Shown: positions 22,901 to 33,636 of the stretch, one piece after another | How the letters are laid out: each line of letters begins with the position of its first letter | Numbering within the stretch: position 1 is the first letter of the stretch | Source: Peronospora farinosa | Taxonomy: Eukaryota > Oomycota > Peronosporomycetes > Peronosporales > Peronosporaceae | DNA length: 64,000 bases | Direction: 5' to 3' | NCBI GenBank assembly: GCA_947646735.1 | Contig: CANTFK010000633.1 | Coordinates: 1 to 64,000 of the forward strand | Notes under the pieces: model-generated | The model's input: only the letters and a program-made list of their open reading frames with translations | The model's database searches: none | What the model was told of the DNA's origin: nothing | Translations under genes and position numbers: made by a program

Positions 22901-24551
22901 ACATGATAGCATGACAATACCTTTGAAATGCTCGCAAGAAATTGTCATCGTAACGCATAGTCATTAATGTCTCGGTATCGACACCAATAACACACTTTTC
23001 GAGAAATCGACACCAGGCGATCCCATTCTGGGCAGACTCCTCTGCTAAGTAATCATTGTTAATCTGAGTCATCAGAGCATCCCAATACCTAAAGCAGCTG
23101 TCGTCCTGCTGTTGGTCGGTCACAGGCGAGAAAAATATGTACAGATAAAAGAGAAGTTTTAGCGGAGATACTCTTCTCAATGCAGGAGCCTTGTCCACTG
23201 ATGGGGAAGCCATTACGTGTCGTGCGCCAAGAGACTTCATAATCATGTCGCTTAAATAGGACTGTAAAATGCGTTTGGTTGACGATATACCCATTCTGGT
23301 GGGGACGATAACGTGAGATAGTGCGCCACTTCCCGCGCGACCCCTAACGTGTGCAAAAGCTAATATGATGTCCGATACGTCAGCGAACAATGAGTGAATT
23401 ACCTTCATCACAGCATAAAATCCCGGTAAATGATGTTCGTGTTCCTTTGCTTTAGGTAGCAGCACCATACTAGCGAACGCATCTACTGTCGAGCAGTGAC
23501 GAATAGCATCAGCCAGAGTGACATGATTCACTTGTGTCATATACGTAAGTTCACGATCCCAAATGCTTCTCCACATCATCCGAAAAGCTTCCGTCGTACC
23601 CACTGATGACTCTACAGCCATTTTACAAGTCTTTTCATATGCCGCGACAGACATCGATAGCTCGGCATCTTTTATTTCGATTGTAACTGGTATCTCACAC
23701 CTCTTTCTTTTTCGACCTGACTTCACGCTTGCTGTCAATCCAGCAACTGACAATGACTCCCAAAATGCCGATAATGCAACCATCGCCTGATTTGTCGCAT
23801 AACTTTCTCCAGCTCTCTCCAAAAGATGAGCTGTCTGCCGCGTGCAGTCAACGAGAAATTCCCATCCAAAGTTCGACCGTAAAGACTCTGCACTGATAGC
23901 TCCGTCTCGACAAAACCCACAACACTTTTCCTGGTCTTCTTGTCCTCTCACTTCCTTTACTTCACGTCCTCTCGTCCTCTTTGCTCGTAGTTCAATCGAG
24001 CTTCTGGTTGTGGTCTCTAGAGCTTCTTCCAGTAGCTTTTCACACACTTGCTGGATCCAGCTCTGCACTGCACTCTTCACACACTTTTCCTGTTGATTTT
24101 GTAATGTCATACCCAACAGCAGCATTCTCACCCTCAAGGGTAATAGCCTCTGACCAATAACATGTCGCAGAACCTCGAGAGACTCGAGATTCACTAACGT
24201 CATCATTAATTCCGTATTGTTGAGAGTCAATAGCTCGCATTGAGCCAATTTTTGACATAAAGAAGCCAGACAAAGTGCTTTGTACTCGACTATATCACTG
24301 TTTTGTTTCAAAATGCTTCGTTTTCTTCGTTTGCGCGGCGTTTGTGGTATTTTCTCCATTTCTATTGCCACGGTCCGATATTGATGCAATACATAACGCT
24401 TGAGCACCGGAAAACGATGTAAATACCGCCAATCAGGAGGTGGAGATTGATGGAGCATACATTCACAGAGTGGATGGAGTGGAGAGCCAGAAAGTAGCGT
24501 CAGGTGCAAAGAGCGCACGGACACCCCGATTAAGAGCTGCCAAAGCGACAT
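19935..24551 (-). CDS. Large helical protein, possible FANCA-like Fanconi core-complex component
   Basis: Uninterrupted frame; from the first good ATG (MSLWQLLIG, 24551) it encodes 1538 residues. The open frame extends 74 codons upstream without an ATG start, into a tandem repeat. The sequence is mostly amphipathic helix with basic clusters (RKRRKRS near residue 73, GRKRKRC near 290) that could be nuclear signals. Three blocks resemble human FANCA from memory and in the same order: HVIVPTRMGISSTKRILQSY, then FNPRGVKTLFFPALV followed by PLYLVSLIRFC, and near the C terminus IPVDLIEESQLFLQRV (compare PVELITKARLFLLQL). FANCA is about 1455 residues and belongs to the nuclear complex that activates FANCD2/FANCI ubiquitination at DNA crosslinks. 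No catalytic motif is seen. The alternative is an unrelated HEAT-type nuclear protein. Confidence 0.4.
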   Translation of the reverse strand: MSLWQLLIGVSVRSLHLTLLSGSPLHPLCECMLHQSPPPDWRYLHRFPVLKRYVLHQYRTVAIEMEKIPQTPRKRRKRSILKQNSDIVEYKALCLASLCQKLAQCELLTLNNTELMMTLVNLESLEVLRHVIGQRLLPLRVRMLLLGMTLQNQQEKCVKSAVQSWIQQVCEKLLEEALETTTRSSIELRAKRTRGREVKEVRGQEDQEKCCGFCRDGAISAESLRSNFGWEFLVDCTRQTAHLLERAGESYATNQAMVALSAFWESLSVAGLTASVKSGRKRKRCEIPVTIEIKDAELSMSVAAYEKTCKMAVESSVGTTEAFRMMWRSIWDRELTYMTQVNHVTLADAIRHCSTVDAFASMVLLPKAKEHEHHLPGFYAVMKVIHSLFADVSDIILAFAHVRGRAGSGALSHVIVPTRMGISSTKRILQSYLSDMIMKSLGARHVMASPSVDKAPALRRVSPLKLLFYLYIFFSPVTDQQQDDSCFRYWDALMTQINNDYLAEESAQNGIAWCRFLEKCVIGVDTETLMTMRYDDNFLRAFQRYCHAIMYGIVVTGGEVISSGGKIRRLIRKESDRLTVRQVLVQMMTTFGEDWITGFIAQLLRGNASLHSTREFNPRGVKTLFFPALVLCMKSRNRANLTKRKTVQQQFTAIVHSVNAILNESNPTPLYLVSLIRFCEAWDTYQSSHTKEAPTISNRWGLCAMTELDVLPELLECYSMDEVIQQETSEALMFVAEVLQNTPSCPKTLETSLFKVLSAVKASAEQGKSMTSSVPVVIDQALVSHSSDVLKRLLRAVRSAGVTQTRQLMSQIKDSVGMRGELRQQLEQWFSFVEMNGTAFAGKESRLELSLLCTRLIRWFPNEFENMQFLLMTPLDSHLVFALEAFVKEAGRPNNMARQSVLNSTRRSALQSAVRVEMALHSYFSAAAFPDLETLTVLLAKAIVKCRLSDAFDHLTKVATKNGRVLLPETAVTTLSSPLRGLEFSCSALSQQDEDGDDDGQFKSHARHAKSIIYQENTLKLLAVSPSIFAGGLSWSTILFGERSAVVWLPHLFEYVLKTDFCEGILRADMLFRCLDALIRKAEFGKEALREAYWLAALLNTSLIACTSRSAGACAVSEEGIPNRLRQMVENVLQLLSFPSDTTTTQVTYNKDNAPDQLVGILSLRNSSRFAKLVIKEDSASWSGERFVGEKAGSALQMIVSATWNAGTKTSQATVMQPSMQLFMPFSHWLSGALVYSQSFLEELSASMRRWERTFTCYVTDLYLHLEFEDVTYDLLRAWLTTWITSNIARGQEEIQLLALLPSQVALFRRLSLTPYRGSSCGQIRVSTSVWQLVFAAVLLAVDIPGNSVAIEQAIELVVSTMTTLELVELSSSSDFVPFNHVQDIEPFFLELETFLSRPQLRFCSVAQVCSLLQFPLELLVCCYACKIPVDLIEESQLFLQRVECVLRANFSVSNVDEVRDDTKESTLQEPSRATNQSSIENTSCHPLLAVDSMEIEAFFQYWKDEMFLKYDYMDRERCAAILKVIQAAMVHRIPSST

Positions 24552-24567
24552 CCATCTATCAAAGACT

Positions 24568-24672
24568 GATATGTTGCGCAATAAAACGATATGTTGCGCA
24601 ATTAAACGATATGTTGCGAATTTACAATGCATATGTTGCGAATTTACAATGCATATGTTGCAATTACATTGC
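24568..24672. repeat. Five-copy ATATGTTGC tandem repeat
   Basis: Five imperfect copies of a 20-22 bp unit that all start with (G)ATATGTTGC: two end in GCAATAAAAC/GCAATTAAAC, two in GAATTTACAATGC and one in AATTACATTGC. The array ends about 17 bp before the start codon of the minus-strand FANCA-like gene, so it forms that gene's 5' untranslated or promoter sequence. Read on the minus strand each unit gives GCAACATAT. Confidence 0.75.
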
Positions 24673-24951
24673 TGTGCGGGAGCAACTTCGCCCAGCAACA
24701 AAAAGTCTAAAAATGGCAAAAAAAATGACAAATCTAGTGTCTTAAGTCCAAGTACGCAACGAATCAATTTCAAGCGGCACGGTGAGGTCGCATATGCCGC
24801 TACAACCCCAATAATGCAACGAGGTTGACAGCGTCTTGTTAAACTAAGAACAGCACTATATGAGGTCTTGCTCCCCTTTCCTTGCGTAGTTTCTCCTTGT
24901 CTTGACCTCGCAATGCCAAGTGATAGCTAACAGCACGATGACATCGCTCAC

Positions 24952-27900
24952 TTAATACTGGTAACCACTGTTGCCATACGGATTGCTGCCCATGCTGCCT
25001 TGACTGCTACCGTACGGATTCTGCTGCATACCGCCCATGCCCATTCCCATGTTCATACCAGGGGCCATGCCAGAAGCCATACCAGGGGCCATACTCATAC
25101 CGTATTGTGCCGATGGGTCGTTGTACGCCGTGGGCGCAATGGCCAGCATGGGTTGCATGCCGCCCATGCCGTAGGCCGGGTCGAGCGACTGCGTGTCCAT
25201 CTCTGGTTCTTGCTGGGTCTGTGTGCGCTCGTCGAGAACCTTCACCTTGTCGTTCAGGCTCTTCACAAATTGGATCATGTAGGGCATGACAAAGTCAACA
25301 TAGCCGTGACGCCAAGCAAGCTCCAGAGCTACATCAGGCTTAATCAGCTTGTAGCACGTGAACAGAGTAGCACAGAAACATTCCTTGTCGTGCACCGACA
25401 CGAAAAAACGCAGGATATCCTCAGCAAGCTCCGGGTCATCTGAATCGCTGGCACAGTCAATGCAATCCTTGTACATCTTGTCAGCCTTTGACAGCTTTAC
25501 AGACTGCGTGTAACGCTTGTTCTTGCGATACAGGTAAGCCGCAATGCGACGGAGCTCGAGAAGATCGTGCTTCTCCAGCTTTTGCGCCAGCGAGATCTGA
25601 TCAAAGTTCTCATAAGCGTCTACGGAGTCACGGAGCGCCTGGTAGTCCTCGTCATCAACCAGGATTTCGTTCAGTGCCTCGTTAACAGCAGACAAATTCT
25701 CTTTCTGCACATCCTTCAAGTACTCCACCACAAGCGGTAGGTTCTTCGACTTGCGAAGCTGGTGAACAACACGAGCATGGTCCAGGTTGGGTGTCAGCAC
25801 TTGCAGTAGACGCGTTAGCTCAAGCGGGTGCTGTTCCAGGTAAAAGTTGATCGCCTTGTAATGGATCTCTTGGTTGCGGACCTTTTGGATACAGTCCAAG
25901 AACAAATCATGAGAGAACGCAACCGGGTGGTCAACCATAGTGCGAACAGCGTTGTCAAATTGGCCGTCTTCCTTGTACAGATACACAGCGTGGTCCCAGT
26001 GCAGGCCCTTCTCACAGGCACGGAGAATCTTCGACAAGTTCATACGCGAGTGAAAGATCTTAATGTGCTCCATAAGCTTCGACGGCAAGTATTTTGAATA
26101 CAAGATAGCCAGCTCTGTAAAAATGCCAGCATGTGCGCCTTCCAGACCAAGACCCTGCTCCATCAACTTTAGCAGCTCCGTAGAGTGACCACGCTTCTCG
26201 TAGTGCAGAATCAGCTCCTCGAGGTGGTCCGGATGCACGATAATGTGCAGACCACAAAGGCCCGCGAGGCGGAATTCGTTTACATCCACACAGGCGTAGT
26301 TAACCTCTTTCCACGTTCCCACAGAGTTCGCCTTGGTAGCGGCATCCACGGCCTCGCGAAACTTTCCGAGACGCACATAACAAATGGCGAGCTTGGCGTT
26401 GTTGTTGATGTTCTGAAATAGTAGCTTGGCAGCATCGTACATACCTTCATCGTAACAACGTTCTCCAATGTTCTGGATCTGCGCCACATTAGGCGAGGAA
26501 ATGAACTCTTCTAGATCGGAGTACTTCTCCGTCTTAGCGTACGCATAAATCAGCGACGTGTCAAGATACTGCTCCTTCACTGTGTTACGCGCCATCTTCA
26601 AGTAGGGAATCAGCTCGTTGTAGTTGTTGATACGCTCAGAAGCGGCAATCACATCGACGTACGAGCTGGCATCGCTGGCCTTAATAAAAGCCGACAGAGA
26701 GTCATGTACCTTGCCCTGGTCGAGCTGAGCCTTCGCCAAACGAGACCACACCTCAGATTCGTTACAGCGGTCAGCAAACTCATAGGCGCGCTCGTTGTCC
26801 TTTATGTAATCCAACAGCACACCAATAGCCTCCACGTTGTGATTCGTCTTTTTGTATATGACAAAACCCTCCTCGTAGAGCTGGTACTGCTCACCAACGG
26901 CGATGCGCGCGATCTCCGGGCCGTCAAAGTTGTCCAGACGATTCACGTAGTCCATGACCTTCTCCTTGCCAGCCTTGATGGCTGTTAGAATCAGCAAGTT
27001 CTGCAAATTCTTGTTGGCCGAGAAGTCGGTGCCTTGAAGGACGATGCGCTCGAGTAGTTCAATCAGCTCGTTCGGTAGTTCAGCGTTCATGAACGCGCGC
27101 ACAGTAGTTGACACTTCGTCCGGGTTCGTAGTTTCCGGGAGTGCCGTCTGTACAACCTGGTCAATTAAAGCACGACGGCTAGGAGACTCCGGTTCGCCTT
27201 CTTCTTGTTTCACAAGTACCTTGCCCCACAGATCTAAGTCCTGACGCTCCACCAAGTAGCGGGCTAGATCCTTAAACAGACCATTTTCCGTCGTCACGCG
27301 AACAAGGTCGTCATCGCATGCACCGCCAGCACGACGATAAGCCAAGTAAGCCAGAGACGGGTCTAGCTTCTCGCAAAATTTACCAACAACTTCCGAATCG
27401 TAGAACTGGTTGCTGATCAAGAACTGCTGGGGTTCCTTATTGAGTGTAACATAAATCTTACCGATAGCATTGTGAGTCGCAGTTTCAGTGTTGCCCTGAG
27501 CAACACGCGTCTCAAGCCATGGCTGCAGCAGACGCAGGCGGTTGCGCTTTTCAACTTGCTCACATAGATCGTCCACAGGGCACTGCGCAACCTGGTTGAG
27601 CAGGTTCTTAATGTAGTCTTCATTGCAGTCTAGGTCAAGCAGCTTGCCAATGACAATAGGTGCCTTCTGTGGGCTCACCTTTGTCACATACACGTCAATG
27701 TACTTCATCAGGTTGTTAGAGTACAAGTATTGCGTCAACTCCTCCACAAAGTCGTAACGATCGCACACGTGAATGAGCGGACGCGGGTCCTGTAACTTCG
27801 ATTCCTTCAGGAACTCTTTCACCTTGACAGGGTCGTACACAGAAGAGTCACGGCAAACGCGCTCCACCTCCTTGAACTGGCCCATTTTCGTAGCAGCTTC

Positions 27901-30253
27901 AATGTACTTAAAGTGCAAGTCAGGGTCTTGCGAAAAATTCACAATGGAACCCAGGAAGAAGTACAAACCATCAAACGATTTGAACTTCTCAAACACGTCC
28001 ACGAGTTCCTTGCCGCCCAGCTGCTCAGCATACTTAGTGGCAACCTGCACAACAATTTGCAAGTTTTGGCGCATGTTGTGCGCCATAAGGGCGTCAATCA
28101 GCTCCATCGAGACTTCACTCGTTAGGGTTCCAAAGAATGTCACGATGAACTCGTGATTGATAGCCTGCGTATTAACGATTACACGCTTCAGGTCTGACAG
28201 TTCCGTGTAGTGCTCCAGAGCACGTTGGAATAAGCCAGACTTCTCGCAAAGAGCAGCAATGCGCGGCCTGTCATAGTGAGTGAACATGTTGTTCGACAGA
28301 ATAGCATCCGCCACCTGCGGCGAGCCGCCCAGCAAATTGATCTCCAGTAGACGAGTCTGCAAGTAACCCTCCTCAGGACGGTTGTTTTTCAAGGCCTCCA
28401 GCAAGAAAGCAGTAGTTTCCTGAATGCGGTTTACCTGCATAAAAATGTCGACCACAGCATTGACGTCTACCAAGGGACCGTTCTCCGCGACCGCAAGTTT
28501 CTGGGCAAAATCTAGTGCGCCTTGTGGGTTCGCACGCACCAGATTCTGAAGCATGAACGTGTAGTCACAACGGTAGTTGGTCTGAACAGCATATGCGACA
28601 ATCTTGTCGAACTCGCCGCGCTGGACAAAGCAGTTAATCACCTTCTCAGGAACTTCAGCGCGCAAGTACACGGACAGAGCCATCGTGGTGTCAGACTGTG
28701 CGACGAGGTCACCCAGCTCCTCCGAGCAGTTAAGCTTATCCTCCGATAGCCACTTCTGCAGCAGCTGGCCGCGACCCTGCATCAACACGGGGCGAGCCAG
28801 CTCAATAGACTCCATCTTATTCAACGTTCCCTTTTCAAGCAGGACACTGAAGTACTGCAGGATAGGCTGCGGCTGACCGGGCTGAGCAGGCATCTGCTGG
28901 AAACGTTGGATCGTCTGAGGCGTGCGAAGAGCGCCCTGGGGAGATGCGGCAGCTAGGCGGGCTGCACCCTGAATGTCGTTCACACTAATGAGACGGTCAA
29001 ACTCCGTAAAGTAAAGCTCTTCAGCACCCGGAAGATCCAGACGCGTTGCCAAGGCCAAGGCCAGCTGCGAGTCGCGCAGCGTGTTTACCACGTACGGCAC
29101 CAGCTTCGTCTTATTAATCGCGAAATGCAACAGTTGTCCGCGGCGCGTAATACCAAGCATTCCCTTTGAAGTTGACTCCAAACACGTCACAAATGTCGTG
29201 TCTTGAGATACACGAGCACGGTACACGGGCTTGCCGGAATGCGCATCAAACAGGAAGAGGTATCCCATCTTGGTAATCATGTACACGACGTCGTCACTTG
29301 GACTCACAAGCATCGATACAGGGAAATCAGCCTGTGCGTCCGCAGCAAAAGGAATTGGCTGCGGAGTGAGACGAAACACGCCACCGGGGGCATCGCGCTG
29401 ACGTCCTACTTCCATGATAAAGAGCTGCATAGGCTGTCCATCCCCCTTGGTTCCGGCAAAGACCAGTACCTGGGCGTCATCTGTTCTTCCAGAAGGCTTC
29501 ATTTGGGCAAAAGCTCCAGCGTGGCCTTGTAGTACCTGGCTCACCTTCTTATCCATCGAGTAAAGCTGCATATTGCCAGCAATACGACCTCCTTCTCCCT
29601 GTGAGATGCCGACCAATAACATCCACTGATTGTCAGCCGAAGCTTCGTAGCTAATAATCTGAGTGCCAGCACCCAAGTTGGCATGTCGGTCAAAGATCTT
29701 GACCGGGGATGAGTCTCCTTCAATGCTCCAATGGTACACAGCAGATGCTGTGACCAGTGCAATGGTATTGACCGAGATCCAGCGCCAAAAGACCACAGTT
29801 TCGTTCATCAAGTGGCTCTTCATCTTGGCGCGTAATTCCATGTTGAAAATTTGCAGCTGATTCTCTGAGCGTAGAGCAATGACTTTACTCACAGGGTTCA
29901 TGATGGCCGCTTCGGCATTAATCGGACGACGCTGCACCGTATTGCCCGCCGCCATGTCTACGATCACCACACTGGCCTGTCCATTCACTTGTTCGCATAC
30001 ACAGACAAACTTGTCCGACTCCATCGTCGTCGAGCCAAACTTGACATAGTCCAAGTTTACCCCGAGGGTGCTCAACTGTAAAAATAATTAAATAGATACA
30101 ATTATCAATAGAGTAGTTAATACAAGCTTTTTCCTCTAGATTATAATATTTCCCCTCTTTATTATAATAATTGTATTCCAAATTAGTCCGCATTAGAATA
30201 CAATCACGTACGTTCAATACTTCCCCAAAGGTAATGGGAAAATCTTGTGCCAT
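24952..30253 (-). CDS. CHC: Clathrin heavy chain
   Basis: Two exons: 30253-30212 (MAQDFPITFGEVLN) and 30075-24952, joined by a 136-nt intron (GTACGT...TACAG, phase 0), giving 1721 residues against about 1675 in animals. The N-terminal seven-bladed propeller (to about 490) contains TMESDKFVCVCEQV, the hallmark of the family; it is followed by the linker and seven CHCR leg repeats to about 1600, including the trimerisation region. The extra C-terminal tail is Met/Gly/Gln/Asn-rich with repeated NPYG and MGMG elements and ends NPYGNSGYQY. The tail is low-complexity and seems lineage-specific. The protein forms triskelions that coat endocytic and trans-Golgi vesicles. The start codon sits next to a GA microsatellite. 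Confidence 0.97.
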
Positions 30254-30294
30254 ATTTTTTGATTTTTTATACTCGTCTATCTATCGTGTCGAAT

Positions 30295-30339
<45 letters not shown>

Positions 30340-30840
30340 AAGGCTCGTACTCACTTTCTTTTACTCAACTGAGATCCTTTTTTGCTTCTTTCCTCTGTTT
30401 CACGACTGTGTGAATCACCCAACCGCAAAAAATCTAATGCGTTTCGAAAGGGTTTGAACTTTTAAGCGCGCTTTACCTGATCAGCAATACAGTAATTTGC
30501 AAATGTTGTGTGTACGTCCACTAATCTAGGACCAAGACTCGATGTAGTCAAAGGATGTAACGGCTACATTGTGTGAGTCACGAATTTGACTAAGCCTGCG
30601 TATATCATTTGTGTCTATCCATATATCCCTGGGTAATTAGTTATGTTGGATGATATGCCACGTCGGAGATATAAACATGCAATGCACCTAGATACACCAC
30701 AGATAAGCACAGTTTAGTGAAGAATAGCGACTACGGCGATCTTAATTGTGCTAGATACGTAATAATCTTGCTAAATGAACGACGGGTAGATTCACGTTTC
30801 TGTTTACATGTATGTGTACGGTCGAGCTGCACACTGCAGT
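30254..30840. other. Intergenic spacer with GA/G microsatellite
   Basis: Upstream (5') region of clathrin heavy chain and downstream region of the nicotinamidase-like gene, both on the minus strand. It holds a (GA)n tract at 30297-30328 followed by a G run to about 30339. On the clathrin sense strand these are a C run and a CT tract about 45-85 bp upstream of the ATG, in the probable core promoter or 5' UTR. No gene is seen in the remaining AT-rich stretch. Confidence 0.7.
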
Positions 30841-31887
30841 CTACGTGGAGAATTGAGTAGATGTAGTTAGCGTCAGTCCCGCCGCAGCCATATCGCGTAG
30901 AAACTCCTGTACAAAAGTAGGAAAACACAGTTGAAAGCATCAGTTGTAACGGCATCGAACCACTGTCAAAGAGTCGTACGAAAACGCCCATTTCAATACC
31001 TCGCCAGTCTTTTCATAGCCTGGAACGGGGGACGAACAATCAGTCAGGATCACCAAGTCCGAACGTCGATCCTTCGGCCACGCCGCCACCAAATCGCGTA
31101 CCGTATAATTCACACAGTGCGAGATGGCTTCGCCACAGACGACGACTTTGTCAGCAAGTTTAAGTGACTCGACTAGCGACTGGTTCAAGCTATAAAGCAG
31201 AAAAAAAGACAGCAACAATGAGAATGAGTACAGTCTTACCATGTAGTTGCGATACCGTATCCAATCAAGGCAAAAGCTGCAATACCTTGTCGTCGGATCG
31301 TACGGCAGCTCGAACTCGGCCTTGAGCGCCGAATAGTGCTCCGTGAACGAGTTTGCACCTTTCATAACGTACTGTACGGGTTTCAACGACAACTTGGTCC
31401 ATTCCATGGCCGCAGCATGTACATTCGGCACAATATTGTGCCCAGGTGAGCCAATAAGGCAATGTTCTGGCCAGATGCACAGCGTAAACTTACCACTGGC
31501 CTCAAGTGCCGACGTGTACGCCAGCACGTATTCCTTCAGATTGGGGTCACGTGGCTTCCACACTCCAGCAGCCACGTCCTTGGCTGTGATAAGTGTGAAC
31601 GGCTTGAGTGACTTGCCTTCTGCATTCTCCCAGAAGATCCCGTGTGCAATGTGGTAGCGCTGGTGCGAGTCCAGCGTGAGTACGAGCTGCTTTAGCTCTC
31701 TGGAATGTTTCTGGATAAACGTTGCAATGCGCGCCGCGTCTTCGTTCGCCGTTGGGATGGCAAGTGAGCCGCCAGGGTGGAAGTCAACCTGCTGGTCGAT
31801 CACTAGCAGGCATAACCCACCGGCGGGGATTGCACCTGCCATCGCCGCTGCTTGTGCTTGATCTGTCATAGCGCAAAGTGTAGCCAT
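30841..31887 (-). CDS. Nicotinamidase/isochorismatase-family cysteine hydrolase
   Basis: Three exons: 31887-31286, 31189-31000 and 30906-30841, introns 96 and 93 nt (both GT/AG), 285 residues. The fold signature is complete: the nucleophile-activating Asp in LLVIDQQVDFHPGG, a metal-ligand region TLDSHQRYHIAHG, and the active-site Cys in VVCGEAISHCVNYTVRDL. The last exon ends EFLRDMAAAGLTLTTS, a typical C-terminal strand of this family. Nicotinamidases convert nicotinamide to nicotinate for NAD salvage; other members hydrolyse related amides, so the exact substrate is inference. The first intron stays open in frame and could be mistaken for coding, but it lies between conserved segments and inserts a Phe/Leu-rich stretch. 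An alternative start lies at 31869. Confidence 0.83.
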
Positions 31888-31941
31888 CGTGAACGCAATT
31901 TTTGTACAATAGGGTGGGTCTTCGAATGACAAAAAGTGCTT

Positions 31942-32748
31942 CTATAATTTCGCAGTGCCAAAAGCGGCAGACGACTGCAAGTGGAGCAAGACGTTGTGCA
32001 CGACGTACCGCAGCATGAACATTTCCATGGCCCGAAGTACGACTCTTTTTACGGTGAATCCGCGTCGAAGTATCATCAGAAATACTGTCACATAGCAGAG
32101 TGTTTCAATCTTGCGCTTTACGGTCCATGATGTCGGGGGAATACTAGTTGCAAACTCGTGCACCTTGGGCAAAAGGTTGGGCGGCAGCAAAGGCCACTTC
32201 AACGTGCCATGTTGTAAGCTTTGCGTGAATCGTGCCACCTCTGGAACGTACGCTCGCCATGAACGCTTGTGCGGTGCTAAGGTGTAATTGACGACTGGCA
32301 GGGGAACACGCGACATAATGCCCGGCTGGATACGACGAATCCGCTCAAAATCTGTCATGGAAGCGCTGCCGACGGTGAAGATATCTAGTGAAAGAACAGG
32401 CAGCAGGTCACATGACCAATGAGCAAATTTAGCCGAAACCGGCACAAAGTAAGATCGTCCCGAGATTGTCGAAAACAAACCTAATTCGGTCTCTTGCTTC
32501 GCCTTCACCAAAGCTTCTCGGAATGCCGTGCAGCAACCTGCAAGCAGCACACTATTGACGCCCATTGGCCCATTAAGCACAATTATTCAGTATCCCACGA
32601 TAAGAGCAGATCAAAGATGACACTGATGTAATGTTGCAGGTACGTACACAATGGAGTCGCTACAGATCCAGGCGTTACTTTTCACGTCAAGTGGCAATCT
32701 TGGCAGAGGCGATGACCCAGTCAGGCGTTTCAACGTTAATCGCAGCAT
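31942..32748 (-). CDS. Unknown protein with presequence-like N terminus and one membrane segment
   Basis: Two exons: 32748-32648 and 32551-31942, with a 96-nt intron (GTACGT donor, CAATAG acceptor, phase 2), giving 236 residues. I do not recognise the family. The first 20 residues (MLRLTLKRLTGSSPLPRLPL) are basic and lack acidic residues, like a mitochondrial targeting signal. Near residue 180-200 a hydrophobic stretch (ETLCYVTVFLMIL) is followed by a basic patch RRGFTVKRVVLR and another moderately hydrophobic helix. Its stop lies 55 bp from the start of the nicotinamidase-like gene, head to tail on the same strand. If the upstream exon is wrong, the protein would begin at an ATG at 32565. 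Confidence 0.6.
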
Positions 32749-33636
32749 CAGTTGGTATGCTCTGAGCATATAACGTTAGTTCATGTGAAGCGTTTCATCA
32801 AAATTCGCAAGTCTCGACTCACCTTGCAACATCATATTCACATCCAATCAATTGTCGCGCACAACGCAGGAACAGCTGCAACTCTGTCTCGGACATCGGT
32901 ACGCGCAAGACCTGCAATATCACCCCACCCACTAGATGAAATCATTGCACGACAATTTACCCTAAATCTGCCAAATCCTTCTCTTTCAATGTACCACAGG
33001 TTGACGTTGAGGCAAAAGAAGTCGTTCCAATGGCATCACCCTGACAACCGGCAGTCCAATATGAAGCACCGTGCAGTCATCCAACACGACCACCTATCCT
33101 CCACACAAACCCAAAACAAATCAACATTGATTCCTACAACCACTTGTCCCCATATCTTTCTCGTGTCTTCTCACCACATGATCGTATGCGTTCTCGGTCA
33201 AATATCTCCCTACAGAATAAACGAGTCCGCTCGTAGTAATAAAGATCAAGTCGCCTGGACCACACTAGTCAGTAGCCCTGCTCTTTACTACACCCTACAC
33301 ATTACCTAAACATGATGCTCCAACCTGGTTTCACAAGCTTTACCGCCTCTTGTGCCGCGTCTCGTGCCTCTTTGGGCGATCTACAAAAAAAAACATGACA
33401 TCAATGCTACAGTCAAATCACGTCGTTTACAGTCACCACTCTATCAATTTTCATACCGTTGAAATTCCTGCTCATTAAATTGCAAACTATTTGGCGTCAG
33501 CATTTCAACTGTTGACGCAATCACCGTCTCCAGTGACAAATTCGCAAAGGCATCGGACTTTGGCATTTGAAACTCTCCACTACCTCGTTTCGCTGGTCTA
33601 TTGCTACTCCCCTACCCGCTTTTCAGCAAGACCCAA
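32749..33636. other. Divergent intergenic region, no supported gene
   Basis: About 0.9 kb between two divergent genes. A 185-codon plus-strand frame from 32752 begins with TTG, is His/Thr/Ser-rich and has no domain features, so it is not called. The sequence near 33300-33500 is pyrimidine-rich and may hold the promoter of the HECT gene. Confidence 0.4.

Noticed and set aside
25000..25443. 147-codon plus-strand frame opposite the clathrin tail
   Set aside because: Antisense to a certain gene, low complexity, no domain.
32752..33309. 185-codon plus-strand frame
   Set aside because: Starts at TTG, has no domain and lies in the region between two divergent genes.
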